Source: Cyclonatronum proteinivorum (GTDB taxonomy: Bacteria > Bacteroidota > Rhodothermia > Balneolales > Cyclonatronaceae). From it: 64,000 nt of DNA. Each line of letters opens with the position of its first letter. Position 1 is the first letter of the stretch. Made by a program: the position numbers and the translations under genes. Shown here one piece after another: positions 1 through 6,046 of the stretch. The notes under the pieces were generated by a model. The model searched no databases. It saw only the letters and a list, made by a program, of their open reading frames with translations, and was not told the DNA's origin. The stretch covers positions 2,252,501 to 2,316,500 of the forward strand of contig NZ_CP027806.1 of the NCBI RefSeq assembly GCF_003353065.1. The letters run 5' to 3'.

Positions 1-58
1 CGATTCCTGCGTCGGATACGACATCACCGACGAATAAAAGACTGATTGTATTGGGCAT
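1..58 (-). CDS. ymdB: YmdB-family metallophosphoesterase (TIGR00282), N-terminus only
   Basis: Only the first 19 codons are in the window. The minus strand from the ATG at 58 reads MPNTISLLFVGDVVSDAGI, which matches the start of the YmdB family (hydrophobic strand followed by the GDVV metal-binding motif). Characterised members are calcineurin-like metallophosphoesterases that act on 2',3'-cyclic nucleotides. The start codon lies directly after the T-rich end of the candidate 6S RNA and shows no clear Shine-Dalgarno sequence. The family call rests on a short stretch and on the neighbourhood (zapA and 6S RNA just upstream), so it is probable but not certain. Confidence 0.65.
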   Translation of the reverse strand, partial: MPNTISLLFVGDVVSDAGI

Positions 59-74
59 GTGGGATAAATAAAAA

Positions 75-240
75 AAGGACAGCGGGAATTGCAAAGAACC
101 GTTTTACACACGGTGGGAACCCTCTCATGCGAGTTCGTCTTCCACTATTTCCCGAAGGAACATGAGGCACGACGTTGTCGCACAAAGCCGGACTCCCTGT
201 TGATTAAATATCGTTCAAGCAATAACCAAACGCTGTCCTT
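75..240 (-). ncRNA. ssrS: Candidate 6S RNA (ssrS), RNA polymerase regulator
   Basis: The 166-nt segment between zapA and ymdB has complementary ends: AAGGACAGCG at the 5' end (240-231) pairs with CGCTGTCCTT at the 3' end (84-75), and a T-run follows. The closing stem continues inward with AUUGC/GCAAU and GAAC/GUUC. A further internal stem CUCAUG/CAUGAG encloses a UUCC-UUCG-GGAA hairpin. A long double-stranded rod with an open middle, about 170-180 nt long and just downstream of zapA, is the usual form and position of 6S RNA in many bacteria. A possible -7 box TATATTCA (251-244) sits at the right distance for a start near 240. No covariance search was possible. Confidence 0.72.
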
Positions 241-251
241 AATTGAATATA

Positions 252-569
252 CTACTTTTTTTTGATTTTGGTAGTGTTAATTTGATTCAGGCTTTCCTGC
301 AGGCTCTCGGCGACTTCACCGAAAAGCACATTATTCAGGTCTTTATCGAAAGAATCGGGCATGTTTTTTTTCAGAAGAAAAATTTCTTCCGCAAGGCTCA
401 AACAGCTCAGAACCATGATGGTGTCGTTGGGCTGCCCTGCAAAGTGCTTTTTCATGTCTTTCAGACGCCGGTCCACAAATTGCGCTACTTCTTCCATCAG
501 AAGCTCGTCTCCGGGCTGCACCTTGAGCGGGTACTGCTTGTTGAGTATGGTGACTTTGATGGATTTCAT
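252..569 (-). CDS. zapA: Cell division protein ZapA
   Basis: This 105-residue cytoplasmic protein has the ZapA layout: an N-terminal beta-rich half (MKSIKVTILNKQYPLKV) and a C-terminal helical coiled-coil half. ZapA binds FtsZ and bundles its filaments at the division site. The segment VDRRLKDMKKHFAGQPNDTI followed by the aliphatic LSLAEEIFLL helix is typical of the family, and the length fits. It overlaps the upstream coiled-coil gene by 4 nt (ATGA type), which points to translational coupling. The candidate 6S RNA starts 11 nt after its stop codon, an arrangement known from many bacteria. Confidence 0.85.
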   Translation of the reverse strand: MKSIKVTILNKQYPLKVQPGDELLMEEVAQFVDRRLKDMKKHFAGQPNDTIMVLSCLSLAEEIFLLKKNMPDSFDKDLNNVLFGEVAESLQESLNQINTTKIKKK

Positions 570-850
570 TCTTTCACTTCGAGATGGCGGTCAAGACGGC
601 GAATCATGCGCAGTAATTGCTGCTTCAGGATGAGCCGTTCTTTTTGGGTTAAAACCGGCTCTCCTTCACGCAGCACAAGCTGATCTTTCAGCTTGTCGTT
701 TTCTTTTTTTAAGCGCTGATTCTCCTGCACAAGATCATGATAGCGTTGCGTAAGATCAGCGGTTGCGGCCTGCATTTCGGCCAGCAAACTGCGAAGCTCC
801 TGCGCCCGCTGTGCTGATTTTACGCTATGTAGAACTTGTTTGTCTTTCAT
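566..850 (-). CDS. Small coiled-coil protein, ZapB-like
   Basis: This 94-residue, highly charged protein is predicted to be almost entirely alpha-helical, with a leucine heptad pattern through roughly residues 8-60 (for example LVQENQRLKKENDKLKDQL). There is no signal peptide or membrane segment. It lies between pheT (24-nt gap) and zapA (4-nt overlap), so it is expressed with zapA. ZapB-type coiled coils bridge ZapA to other division proteins, and similar short coiled coils sit beside zapA in related genomes. Assignment to division is inferred from position and fold, because coiled coils give little family-specific signal. Confidence 0.6.
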   Translation of the reverse strand: MKDKQVLHSVKSAQRAQELRSLLAEMQAATADLTQRYHDLVQENQRLKKENDKLKDQLVLREGEPVLTQKERLILKQQLLRMIRRLDRHLEVKE

Positions 851-874
851 TGCCGGTTGCTGTTTGCGGTCTGA

Positions 875-3295
875 CTATCCCCTGAGCTTTGCCCCGAATG
901 TTTTATCAAGCCCTTTGGTGAGCTTGTTGATGATGGAGTTGACGTCATCAATGGTAAGCGTTTTTTCGCCATCCTGAAAGATGAGTCTGAACGCAACGCT
1001 CTTTTTCTCTTCACCAAGGCTTTTTCCTTCAAAGACATCGAAAACACTGACGGATTTCAGGCGCTTGCCCCCATGTGTTTTGATGTAGCTCAGTAATTGA
1101 AAGGCTTCGAGCTCTGCGTCAACAATTAACGCAATATCGAATTCAAATGCAGGAAATTTCGGAACAGACGCATAGCGGACCTGCGGACGCTCCCGCACAA
1201 GTTTGCTTAGTTCATCACAGTTGATCTCAGCTATGAATGCAGGGACTTCAAGGTCATGCAGCTTTGCTTCGGCGGCCGTTATCTGACGCGCGTACCCCAT
1301 GCGGGTGCTTCCGTTTTGGAGGTGCAGAATCTGATTTTCGTACGCAAAGCTGATTTTGTCTTCCAGCTGAAGATTTCTGAAGAGTCCGTTTAACAGGGCT
1401 TTAAGGTCGTGAAAGGTGAAGACCTGTGCCGGGTGCTGCCAGTGCTGCACCTGCTTGTTGCCGGCAATCCCGATCAGAAGGCTGGTCGTTTCCTGAATGC
1501 CGCTAATCCAGCTGCCTTCCCCGGAAGAAAAAACGCGTCCTATTTCAAAAGCCCGGAAGCTTTCAGCTTTGCGGTTGAAGTTGTAGGCCGCTGATTTCAG
1601 AAAGCCGTAGGTCAGGTCCGGGCGCAGGATAGCCTGGTCGCGAGAAATGGGATTCAGGGTTGGGATAAGCTGTGCTTCCTGCGCTTCGGTGAGCCACTTA
1701 CGGATGGTTTCGGGAAGGAGGGAGTTGTTGTACAGCTCCGTGAGTCCAAGCCGGATACAGGCGTCGTGCAGGCTGGTTTTGAACTGCTCTTCAAAGGGCG
1801 TGACCGGCGGCCGTGCAAAGGATATGCACCCCGGAGTTGGGATGTTGTTGTAGTCAAAAATCCGGGCGACTTCTTCTATGAGATCTACTTCGATACTCAC
1901 ATCCGGGCGGTAGGTCGGAACGGTGCAGTTAATGCGGTCACCCGCGGCCTGTGGGGCAAAGCCGAGGCGCGCTAAAATCTGAACCATGGTTTCCTGCGGT
2001 ATTTCCGTGCCTATCATCTGATTGGCGCGTGCTACCCGCAGGCTGAGTTTTTTGGGTTCAGTAACTACGGGATGGATATCCGTAACCGGCCCGTCAATTT
2101 CTGCGCCTGTCCATTCTGCAATCAGCTGTGCACAGCGCAGGGCCGCTTTGAGCGTGATCTGCGGATCAACGCCGCGTTCGAAGCGGTAGGATGAATCTGT
2201 TTGCAGGGCCAGCGCACGGGATGTTTTGCGTACGCTTACAGGCTCAAACCAGGCTGATTCAATAAGGATATCAGTTGTATGGTCCTGGATTTCAGAGTTT
2301 AATCCGCCCATTACGCCTGCGAGTGCGACCGGTTTTTCGGCGTCGCATATAAACAGGGAACCTGCCGGTACTTTCTGTTCGGTTTCGTCCAGTGTCGTGA
2401 AAGTGATCTCCTGACCAAAAGATTTAACGACAATTTCCGGACCGCTCAGAGTGCTGATATCGAAGGCATGGAGGGGTTGCCCAAGCTCGTGCAGCACGTA
2501 ATTGGTTGCGTCAACTACTGCGTTTCGGGGGCGCAGTCCGATGGCCTTGAGACGGTTTTGTACCCATTGCGGGGAGGGCTGCACCTGTACGTTTTTCATC
2601 ACGATACCCGCGTAGCGATGGCACAAATCCGTGTTTTCAATGCGAATGCTGATACGCGGATTTCCGTCTTCATGATGGGTGATGGAGGCGGGTTGGAGCG
2701 AGGCTGCGGGATGCGTGAAAGCTTCGCCGGTTACGGCAAACAGGTCGCGGGCGGTGCCTGCATGACAGGCTGCGTCGGGGCGGTTTGGCGTAAGGCCAAT
2801 TTCAAGGATGGTATCCCGGGTGCCGGGTACGACATCTGAGAAAGGCGTGCCGGGGGATAGGGCGCTGTCAAGTACCATGATCCCGCTGTGATCGGTTCCA
2901 ATGCCCAGCTCGTCTTCGGCGCAAATCATCCCGAATGACAACTCGCCGCGGATTTTCGATTTTTTAATATGAAAAGGTTTGCCGCTTTTGTCGGTTACCG
3001 GCAGGGTTGCGCCAACTTTTGCAACGGGCACTTTTTGCCCGGCAGCAACATTGGGCGCACCGCATACAATCTGCACGGTTTCTTCACCGGTGTTTACCTG
3101 ACAAAGGGTGAGTTTATCAGCGTTGGGATGTTTTTCTGCGCTAATTACTTCGCCCACTACCACACCTGCAAAGTCGCTTCCTACGGATTCAATTTCATCA
3201 ACTTCTAAGCCGGTCAGGGTGAGTTTGTCAGCAATTTCTGTATCGGAGAGGCTGGTGTTTATGTAGTCGCGCAGCCAGTTTAGCGAAATTTTCAT
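875..3295 (-). CDS. pheT: Phenylalanine--tRNA ligase beta subunit
   Basis: This 806-residue protein is the beta chain of the alpha2-beta2 PheRS that charges tRNA(Phe). The N-terminal tRNA-binding OB domain is clear at about residues 40-150 (GVVVGEVISAEKHPNADKL, then IVCGAPNVAAGQ). The B3/B4 editing region and the B5 domain follow in the middle, and the C-terminal FDX-ACB anticodon-binding domain covers roughly the last 95 residues (RPQVRYASVPKFPAFEFDIA). The length matches the usual 790-810. It starts 6 nt after pheS on the same strand, so the two subunits are co-transcribed. No anomaly is visible. Confidence 0.96.
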   Translation of the reverse strand: MKISLNWLRDYINTSLSDTEIADKLTLTGLEVDEIESVGSDFAGVVVGEVISAEKHPNADKLTLCQVNTGEETVQIVCGAPNVAAGQKVPVAKVGATLPVTDKSGKPFHIKKSKIRGELSFGMICAEDELGIGTDHSGIMVLDSALSPGTPFSDVVPGTRDTILEIGLTPNRPDAACHAGTARDLFAVTGEAFTHPAASLQPASITHHEDGNPRISIRIENTDLCHRYAGIVMKNVQVQPSPQWVQNRLKAIGLRPRNAVVDATNYVLHELGQPLHAFDISTLSGPEIVVKSFGQEITFTTLDETEQKVPAGSLFICDAEKPVALAGVMGGLNSEIQDHTTDILIESAWFEPVSVRKTSRALALQTDSSYRFERGVDPQITLKAALRCAQLIAEWTGAEIDGPVTDIHPVVTEPKKLSLRVARANQMIGTEIPQETMVQILARLGFAPQAAGDRINCTVPTYRPDVSIEVDLIEEVARIFDYNNIPTPGCISFARPPVTPFEEQFKTSLHDACIRLGLTELYNNSLLPETIRKWLTEAQEAQLIPTLNPISRDQAILRPDLTYGFLKSAAYNFNRKAESFRAFEIGRVFSSGEGSWISGIQETTSLLIGIAGNKQVQHWQHPAQVFTFHDLKALLNGLFRNLQLEDKISFAYENQILHLQNGSTRMGYARQITAAEAKLHDLEVPAFIAEINCDELSKLVRERPQVRYASVPKFPAFEFDIALIVDAELEAFQLLSYIKTHGGKRLKSVSVFDVFEGKSLGEEKKSVAFRLIFQDGEKTLTIDDVNSIINKLTKGLDKTFGAKLRG

Positions 3296-3301
3296 AGTTA
3301 A

Positions 3302-4309
3302 TTATTGGAACTGTTGCAGGAAACGGAGGTCGTTGTCGTAGAGGAGGCGGATGTCGTCAATGCCGTATTTGAGCATGGCAATTCGCTCTACACCCATGCC
3401 GAAAGCAAAGCCGCTGTATTCTTCGGAATCAATGCCAACTGCTTGCAGCACATTGGGATGAACCATGCCGGCTCCTAAGATTTCGAGCCATTTTCCGGAG
3501 CTTTCATCTCCCCACCAAATATCCATTTCGAGGCTTGGTTCGGTAAACGGGAAGAAAGAAGGACGAATCCGGTAGCGAACGTCTTCCCCGTAAATCATTT
3601 CCACAAACATGATGAGTGTATCCTTGAGCTCGGCAAGCGATACTTTTTTATCTACATAAAGTCCTTCAACCTGATGAAACAGGCAGTATGATTTGGCCGT
3701 GATGGATTCGTTGCGGTACACCCGTCCCGGCATAATGGAGCGGAAGGGCGGGGTGCCGTTTTTCATCAGACGAATCTGTACGGGTGAGGTGTGTGTGCGC
3801 AGAACAAGGTCGTCGGTGTCGGCGTCTTCGGTTTTCCGAATGAAGAAGGTATCTTGCATGTCGCGGGCTGGATGTTCGGGCGGAAAGTTGAGCGCGGTAA
3901 AGTTGTGAAAATCGTCTTCAACTTCGGGGCCGTCGGCAATGGAAAATCCAAGACGGTAGAAAACATCTTTGATTTGCCGGAGGGTTTGCGACAGGGGATG
4001 GGCTACGCCAAGCGGAAGCGGGCTTGCGGGCAGGGTGATATCGTCGGTTGCTTTCGCAGTAGATTTTTTTGTGCTGTGCAGCCGCTGTTCCGCTTCTTTG
4101 AGTTTAGTGTGTGCAAGCTGTTTTACGGCGTTGACTTTCTGACCGAATATTTTGCGTTCTTCAGCCGCTACAGAGCCGATTTTACTGAGCAATGCGGATA
4201 CATGCCCCTTTTTGGAAAGATAGGTGAGGCGGAAGTGCTCAAGTTCTTCACGGGTGCTGATCCTTGCGGATTCAATCTCTTTTTTGAGCTTATCAGTGAG
4301 TTCACTCAT
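3302..4309 (-). CDS. pheS: Phenylalanine--tRNA ligase alpha subunit
   Basis: This 335-residue catalytic subunit of PheRS begins with an N-terminal coiled-coil arm (about residues 1-85) that contacts tRNA. The class II core follows, with GRVYRNESITAKSYCLFHQ (motif 2 region) and GMGVERIAMLKYG (motif 3) near the C-terminus. The length is typical of bacterial short alpha chains. It is the first gene of the pheS-pheT-zapB-like-zapA group. The 105 nt between rplT and pheS contain a Phe-rich mini-ORF and an intrinsic terminator, described separately, which suggests that pheS expression depends on readthrough or attenuation. Confidence 0.96.
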   Translation of the reverse strand: MSELTDKLKKEIESARISTREELEHFRLTYLSKKGHVSALLSKIGSVAAEERKIFGQKVNAVKQLAHTKLKEAEQRLHSTKKSTAKATDDITLPASPLPLGVAHPLSQTLRQIKDVFYRLGFSIADGPEVEDDFHNFTALNFPPEHPARDMQDTFFIRKTEDADTDDLVLRTHTSPVQIRLMKNGTPPFRSIMPGRVYRNESITAKSYCLFHQVEGLYVDKKVSLAELKDTLIMFVEMIYGEDVRYRIRPSFFPFTEPSLEMDIWWGDESSGKWLEILGAGMVHPNVLQAVGIDSEEYSGFAFGMGVERIAMLKYGIDDIRLLYDNDLRFLQQFQ

Positions 4310-4348
4310 AGTTTGGTGGAAGGCGCTTCAGGGGTGGAGCGGGATGAA

Positions 4349-4382
4349 TAAAAAAGGCAAGCCTATTGGATGTAGGCTTGCC
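4349..4382 (-). terminator. Intrinsic terminator between rplT and pheS, possible attenuator
   Basis: On the minus strand the arms GGCAAGCCTA (4382-4373) and TAGGCTTGCC (4365-4356) form a perfect 10-bp stem with a 7-nt loop, followed by T6. Only 39 nt remain before the pheS start and I see no promoter in them. Transcripts reading from rpmI-rplT must therefore pass this site to reach pheS and pheT. Confidence 0.85.
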
Positions 4383-4388
4383 TGTAAG

Positions 4389-4412
4389 TTACATAATCGA
4401 AAAGAAGAACAC
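4389..4412 (-). CDS. Candidate Phe leader peptide upstream of pheS
   Basis: Two nucleotides after the rplT stop codon the minus strand reads GTG TTC TTC TTT TCG ATT ATG TAA, that is Met-Phe-Phe-Phe-Ser-Ile-Met. This mini-ORF ends 6 nt before the terminator stem that precedes pheS. In Escherichia coli the pheST operon is controlled by attenuation through the Phe-rich pheM leader peptide, so the position and content here are suggestive. No independent ribosome-binding site is visible, so reinitiation after rplT would be needed. An antiterminator structure is not obvious, so this remains a candidate. Confidence 0.45.
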   Translation of the reverse strand: MFFFSIM

Positions 4413-4414
4413 GC

Positions 4415-4762
4415 TTAGGCGGTTGCTTTTTTAACGATTGCCGTGAATGTTTGCGGCTCGTGTACGGCAAGATCCGCCAGGATTTTGCGGTCGATTTCAA
4501 TATTGTGCTTTTTCAGAGCACCCATCAGTCTGGAGTAAGAAACCCCGTTAAGGCGTGCAGCCGCATTGATACGGATGATCCAGAGTTTTCTGAATTCCCG
4601 TTTGCGGTTACGGCGGTCTCTGTACTGATATTGAAGACCTTTTTCTACAGTATTTTTGGCAACTGTATAAACCTTGCTTCGTGAACCCCAATAGCCTTTC
4701 GCTTGCTTGAGTATCTTCTTGCGACGGCTTTTGGAAGCCACTTTGTTCACTGAACGTGGCAT
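4415..4762 (-). CDS. rplT: Large ribosomal subunit protein L20
   Basis: This 115-residue protein has the L20 pattern: a basic N-terminal extension ([20 protein letters not shown]), the [15 protein letters not shown] helix, [15 protein letters not shown], and [28 protein letters not shown] in the globular C-terminal half. L20 is an early assembly protein that binds 23S rRNA. In several bacteria it represses its own operon by binding the mRNA leader. It lies 41 nt downstream of rpmI in the conserved infC-rpmI-rplT order. Confidence 0.97.
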   Translation of the reverse strand: MPRSVNKVASKSRRKKILKQAKGYWGSRSKVYTVAKNTVEKGLQYQYRDRRNRKREFRKLWIIRINAAARLNGVSYSRLMGALKKHNIEIDRKILADLAVHEPQTFTAIVKKATA

Positions 4763-4803
4763 TTGATATAGCTTAAAGGTTAAATGTTAAATTGAATTTC
4801 TAC

Positions 4804-5001
4804 TTAGAGGTTTGGCAGGAGACGCTTGATGTTGCTCATGTCGCTCTTGTGAACCAGGGTAGATTGCCGCAGATTGCGCTTGCGCTTCGGCGACTTTTTG
4901 GTGAGAATGTGGCTTGTGAATGCCTTTTTACGCTTCAGCTTGCCGGTTCCGGTGAGCTTGAATCGCTTTTTGGCGCCACTGTTTGTTTTGAGTTTAGGCA
5001 T
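4804..5001 (-). CDS. rpmI: Large ribosomal subunit protein L35
   Basis: This 65-residue, strongly basic protein begins [20 protein letters not shown] and continues [20 protein letters not shown], which is diagnostic of L35, a late-binding component of the 50S subunit. It is the first gene after a consensus-like promoter at 5042-5073 and is followed by rplT. The long gap of 463 nt between infC and rpmI, with a terminator after infC, means that rpmI-rplT can be transcribed independently of infC here. Confidence 0.96.
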   Translation of the reverse strand: MPKLKTNSGAKKRFKLTGTGKLKRKKAFTSHILTKKSPKRKRNLRQSTLVHKSDMSNIKRLLPNL

Positions 5002-5041
5002 TTGTTATTCGTATCTAATTTTCGATTTGAATACAGAACCG

Positions 5042-5073
5042 CAAATATAAACACTTTTTGACCCTAATACAAT
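5042..5073 (-). promoter_or_regulatory. Bacteroidota-type promoter for rpmI-rplT
   Basis: The minus strand carries ATTG at 5073-5070 and TATATTTG at 5049-5042, with about 20 nt between them. This fits the TTTG / TAnnTTTG pattern known for the primary sigma factor of Bacteroidota. The expected start lies about 35 nt upstream of the rpmI ATG. The same octamer occurs upstream of thrS and of the trp leader in this window. Confidence 0.65.
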
Positions 5074-5226
5074 TTGAATTACCGACACAAACGAATGGTA
5101 CCGATATATTTGGCGCTGTCCTGATTTGTGCATAGCTCAGCTTCCGGTATTCTGTTTTTAAGGGGAAGCAACAGGAGCGGGATTGCCTTGTCAGTGTGTT
5201 TGCTGAGGCTGAAAAGTCCGGATCAG

Positions 5227-5320
5227 AGAAAAAAAGCAAGGGCTTTATCTTTGATTTGGGAGCTTTGAGTTTACCCGCCAAGCTCCTGATGTTCACGGAG
5301 TTTTTCCCAAAAAATAAAAA
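5227..5320 (+). repeat. Dispersed intergenic repeat family I, copy A
   Basis: The copy contains AAAAAGCAAGGG, a TCTTTGATTT block, a stem GGAGCTT/AAGCTCC, then TGATGTTCACGGAGTTTTTC and an A-rich end. Copies B (40233-40328), C (59066-59164, reversed) and D (54116-54209, reversed) share the flanking blocks but carry different stem sequences. It lies in the 463-nt gap between infC and rpmI. The rest of that gap holds a terminator at each infC-proximal position (one strong, one weak near 5322-5339), the rpmI promoter, and nothing I recognise as coding. Confidence 0.75.
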
Positions 5321-5404
5321 AGCCCGCCATGCTATGGGCGCCGGTGGCAGGTTTACCGTGTTTGTTTAGCCTGCTTTTGCAACAGGGAGCGGGTGAGCTG
5401 TGCG

Positions 5405-5442
5405 CAAAAAAAAGGAAGTCACCCGGAGATTGGGGACTTCCT
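5405..5442 (-). terminator. Intrinsic terminator after infC
   Basis: The minus-strand arms AGGAAGTCCCC (5442-5432) and CCC-T-GACTTCCT (5424-5413) pair, and a run of eight T follows at 5412-5405. It stands 22 nt beyond the infC stop codon and separates thrS-infC from rpmI-rplT. Confidence 0.82.
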
Positions 5443-5464
5443 GAAGTTAATTATTAGCTCCGGC

Positions 5465-5998
5465 TTATTTGTTGGGCGCAACAATGAGTGACATGCGCTT
5501 GCCTTCAAGCTTGGGGTTGGTCTCGATTTTGCCGAGTTCTTTAAGGTCGTCGGCAAAGCGTTCGAGGAGTTCTTTGCCGTTGTTGCTGTAAATAATGTCG
5601 CGACCCCTGAACTGCACGGTGGCTTTGACCTTGTTACCTTCTTCCAGAAACGATTTGGCGTGTTTCAGTTTGAAGTTGTAGTCGTGGTCATCCGTATGCG
5701 GTCTGAATCGAAGCTCTTTGATGTTTACGACGTGCTGCTTTTTCTTGGCTTCTTTTTCTTTCTTTTTCTTTTCGTACAAGAATTTTTTGTAGTCCAGAAT
5801 ACGGCATACTGGAGGGTTGGCGTCTGCGGCGACTTCAACGAGGTCCAGTTCCATATTGCGCGCTATAGCAAGGGCGCGGTCTGAGCTGACAATTTCGTGC
5901 TCACCGTCTGGCTTGATAACACGTACTTTTGGCGCTTCGATGTCTTCGTTAATGCGCTCGGTGTTGTAATTCTTGTATTGCTTATATCTCTTTCCGAT
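5465..5998 (-). CDS. infC: Translation initiation factor IF-3, probable AUC start
   Basis: IF-3 (about 177 residues with this start) binds the 30S subunit and checks the initiator codon. The IF3 N-domain is intact only if translation starts well upstream of the first ATG at 5854: the frame reads TERINEDIEAPKVRVIKPDG, then MELDLVEVAADANPPVCRIL, the linker DYKKFLYEKKKKEKEAKKKQ and the C-domain (KELRFRPHTDDHDYNFKLKH). An in-frame TAA at 6016-6014 leaves no ATG, GTG or TTG upstream. The ATC at 5998 has an AGGAG 8 nt ahead. Rare AUU/AUC starts are a known autoregulatory feature of infC in other bacteria. It follows thrS by 48 nt. Confidence 0.9.
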   Translation of the reverse strand: MGKRYKQYKNYNTERINEDIEAPKVRVIKPDGEHEIVSSDRALAIARNMELDLVEVAADANPPVCRILDYKKFLYEKKKKEKEAKKKQHVVNIKELRFRPHTDDHDYNFKLKHAKSFLEEGNKVKATVQFRGRDIIYSNNGKELLERFADDLKELGKIETNPKLEGKRMSLIVAPNK

Positions 5999-6046
5999 TG
6001 TTGTATCTCCTATTTATTCAGGTTTAGGGTGCCGGTTTTCTGTGCG

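Noticed and set aside
5015-5296. 93-codon minus-strand ORF in the infC-rpmI gap
   Set aside because: It crosses repeat copy A and the rpmI promoter, and the other repeat copies do not preserve the frame.
5322-5339. Second terminator-like hairpin in the infC-rpmI gap
   Set aside because: The stem has mismatches; the upstream terminator at 5405-5442 is far stronger, so I did not list it as a separate feature.
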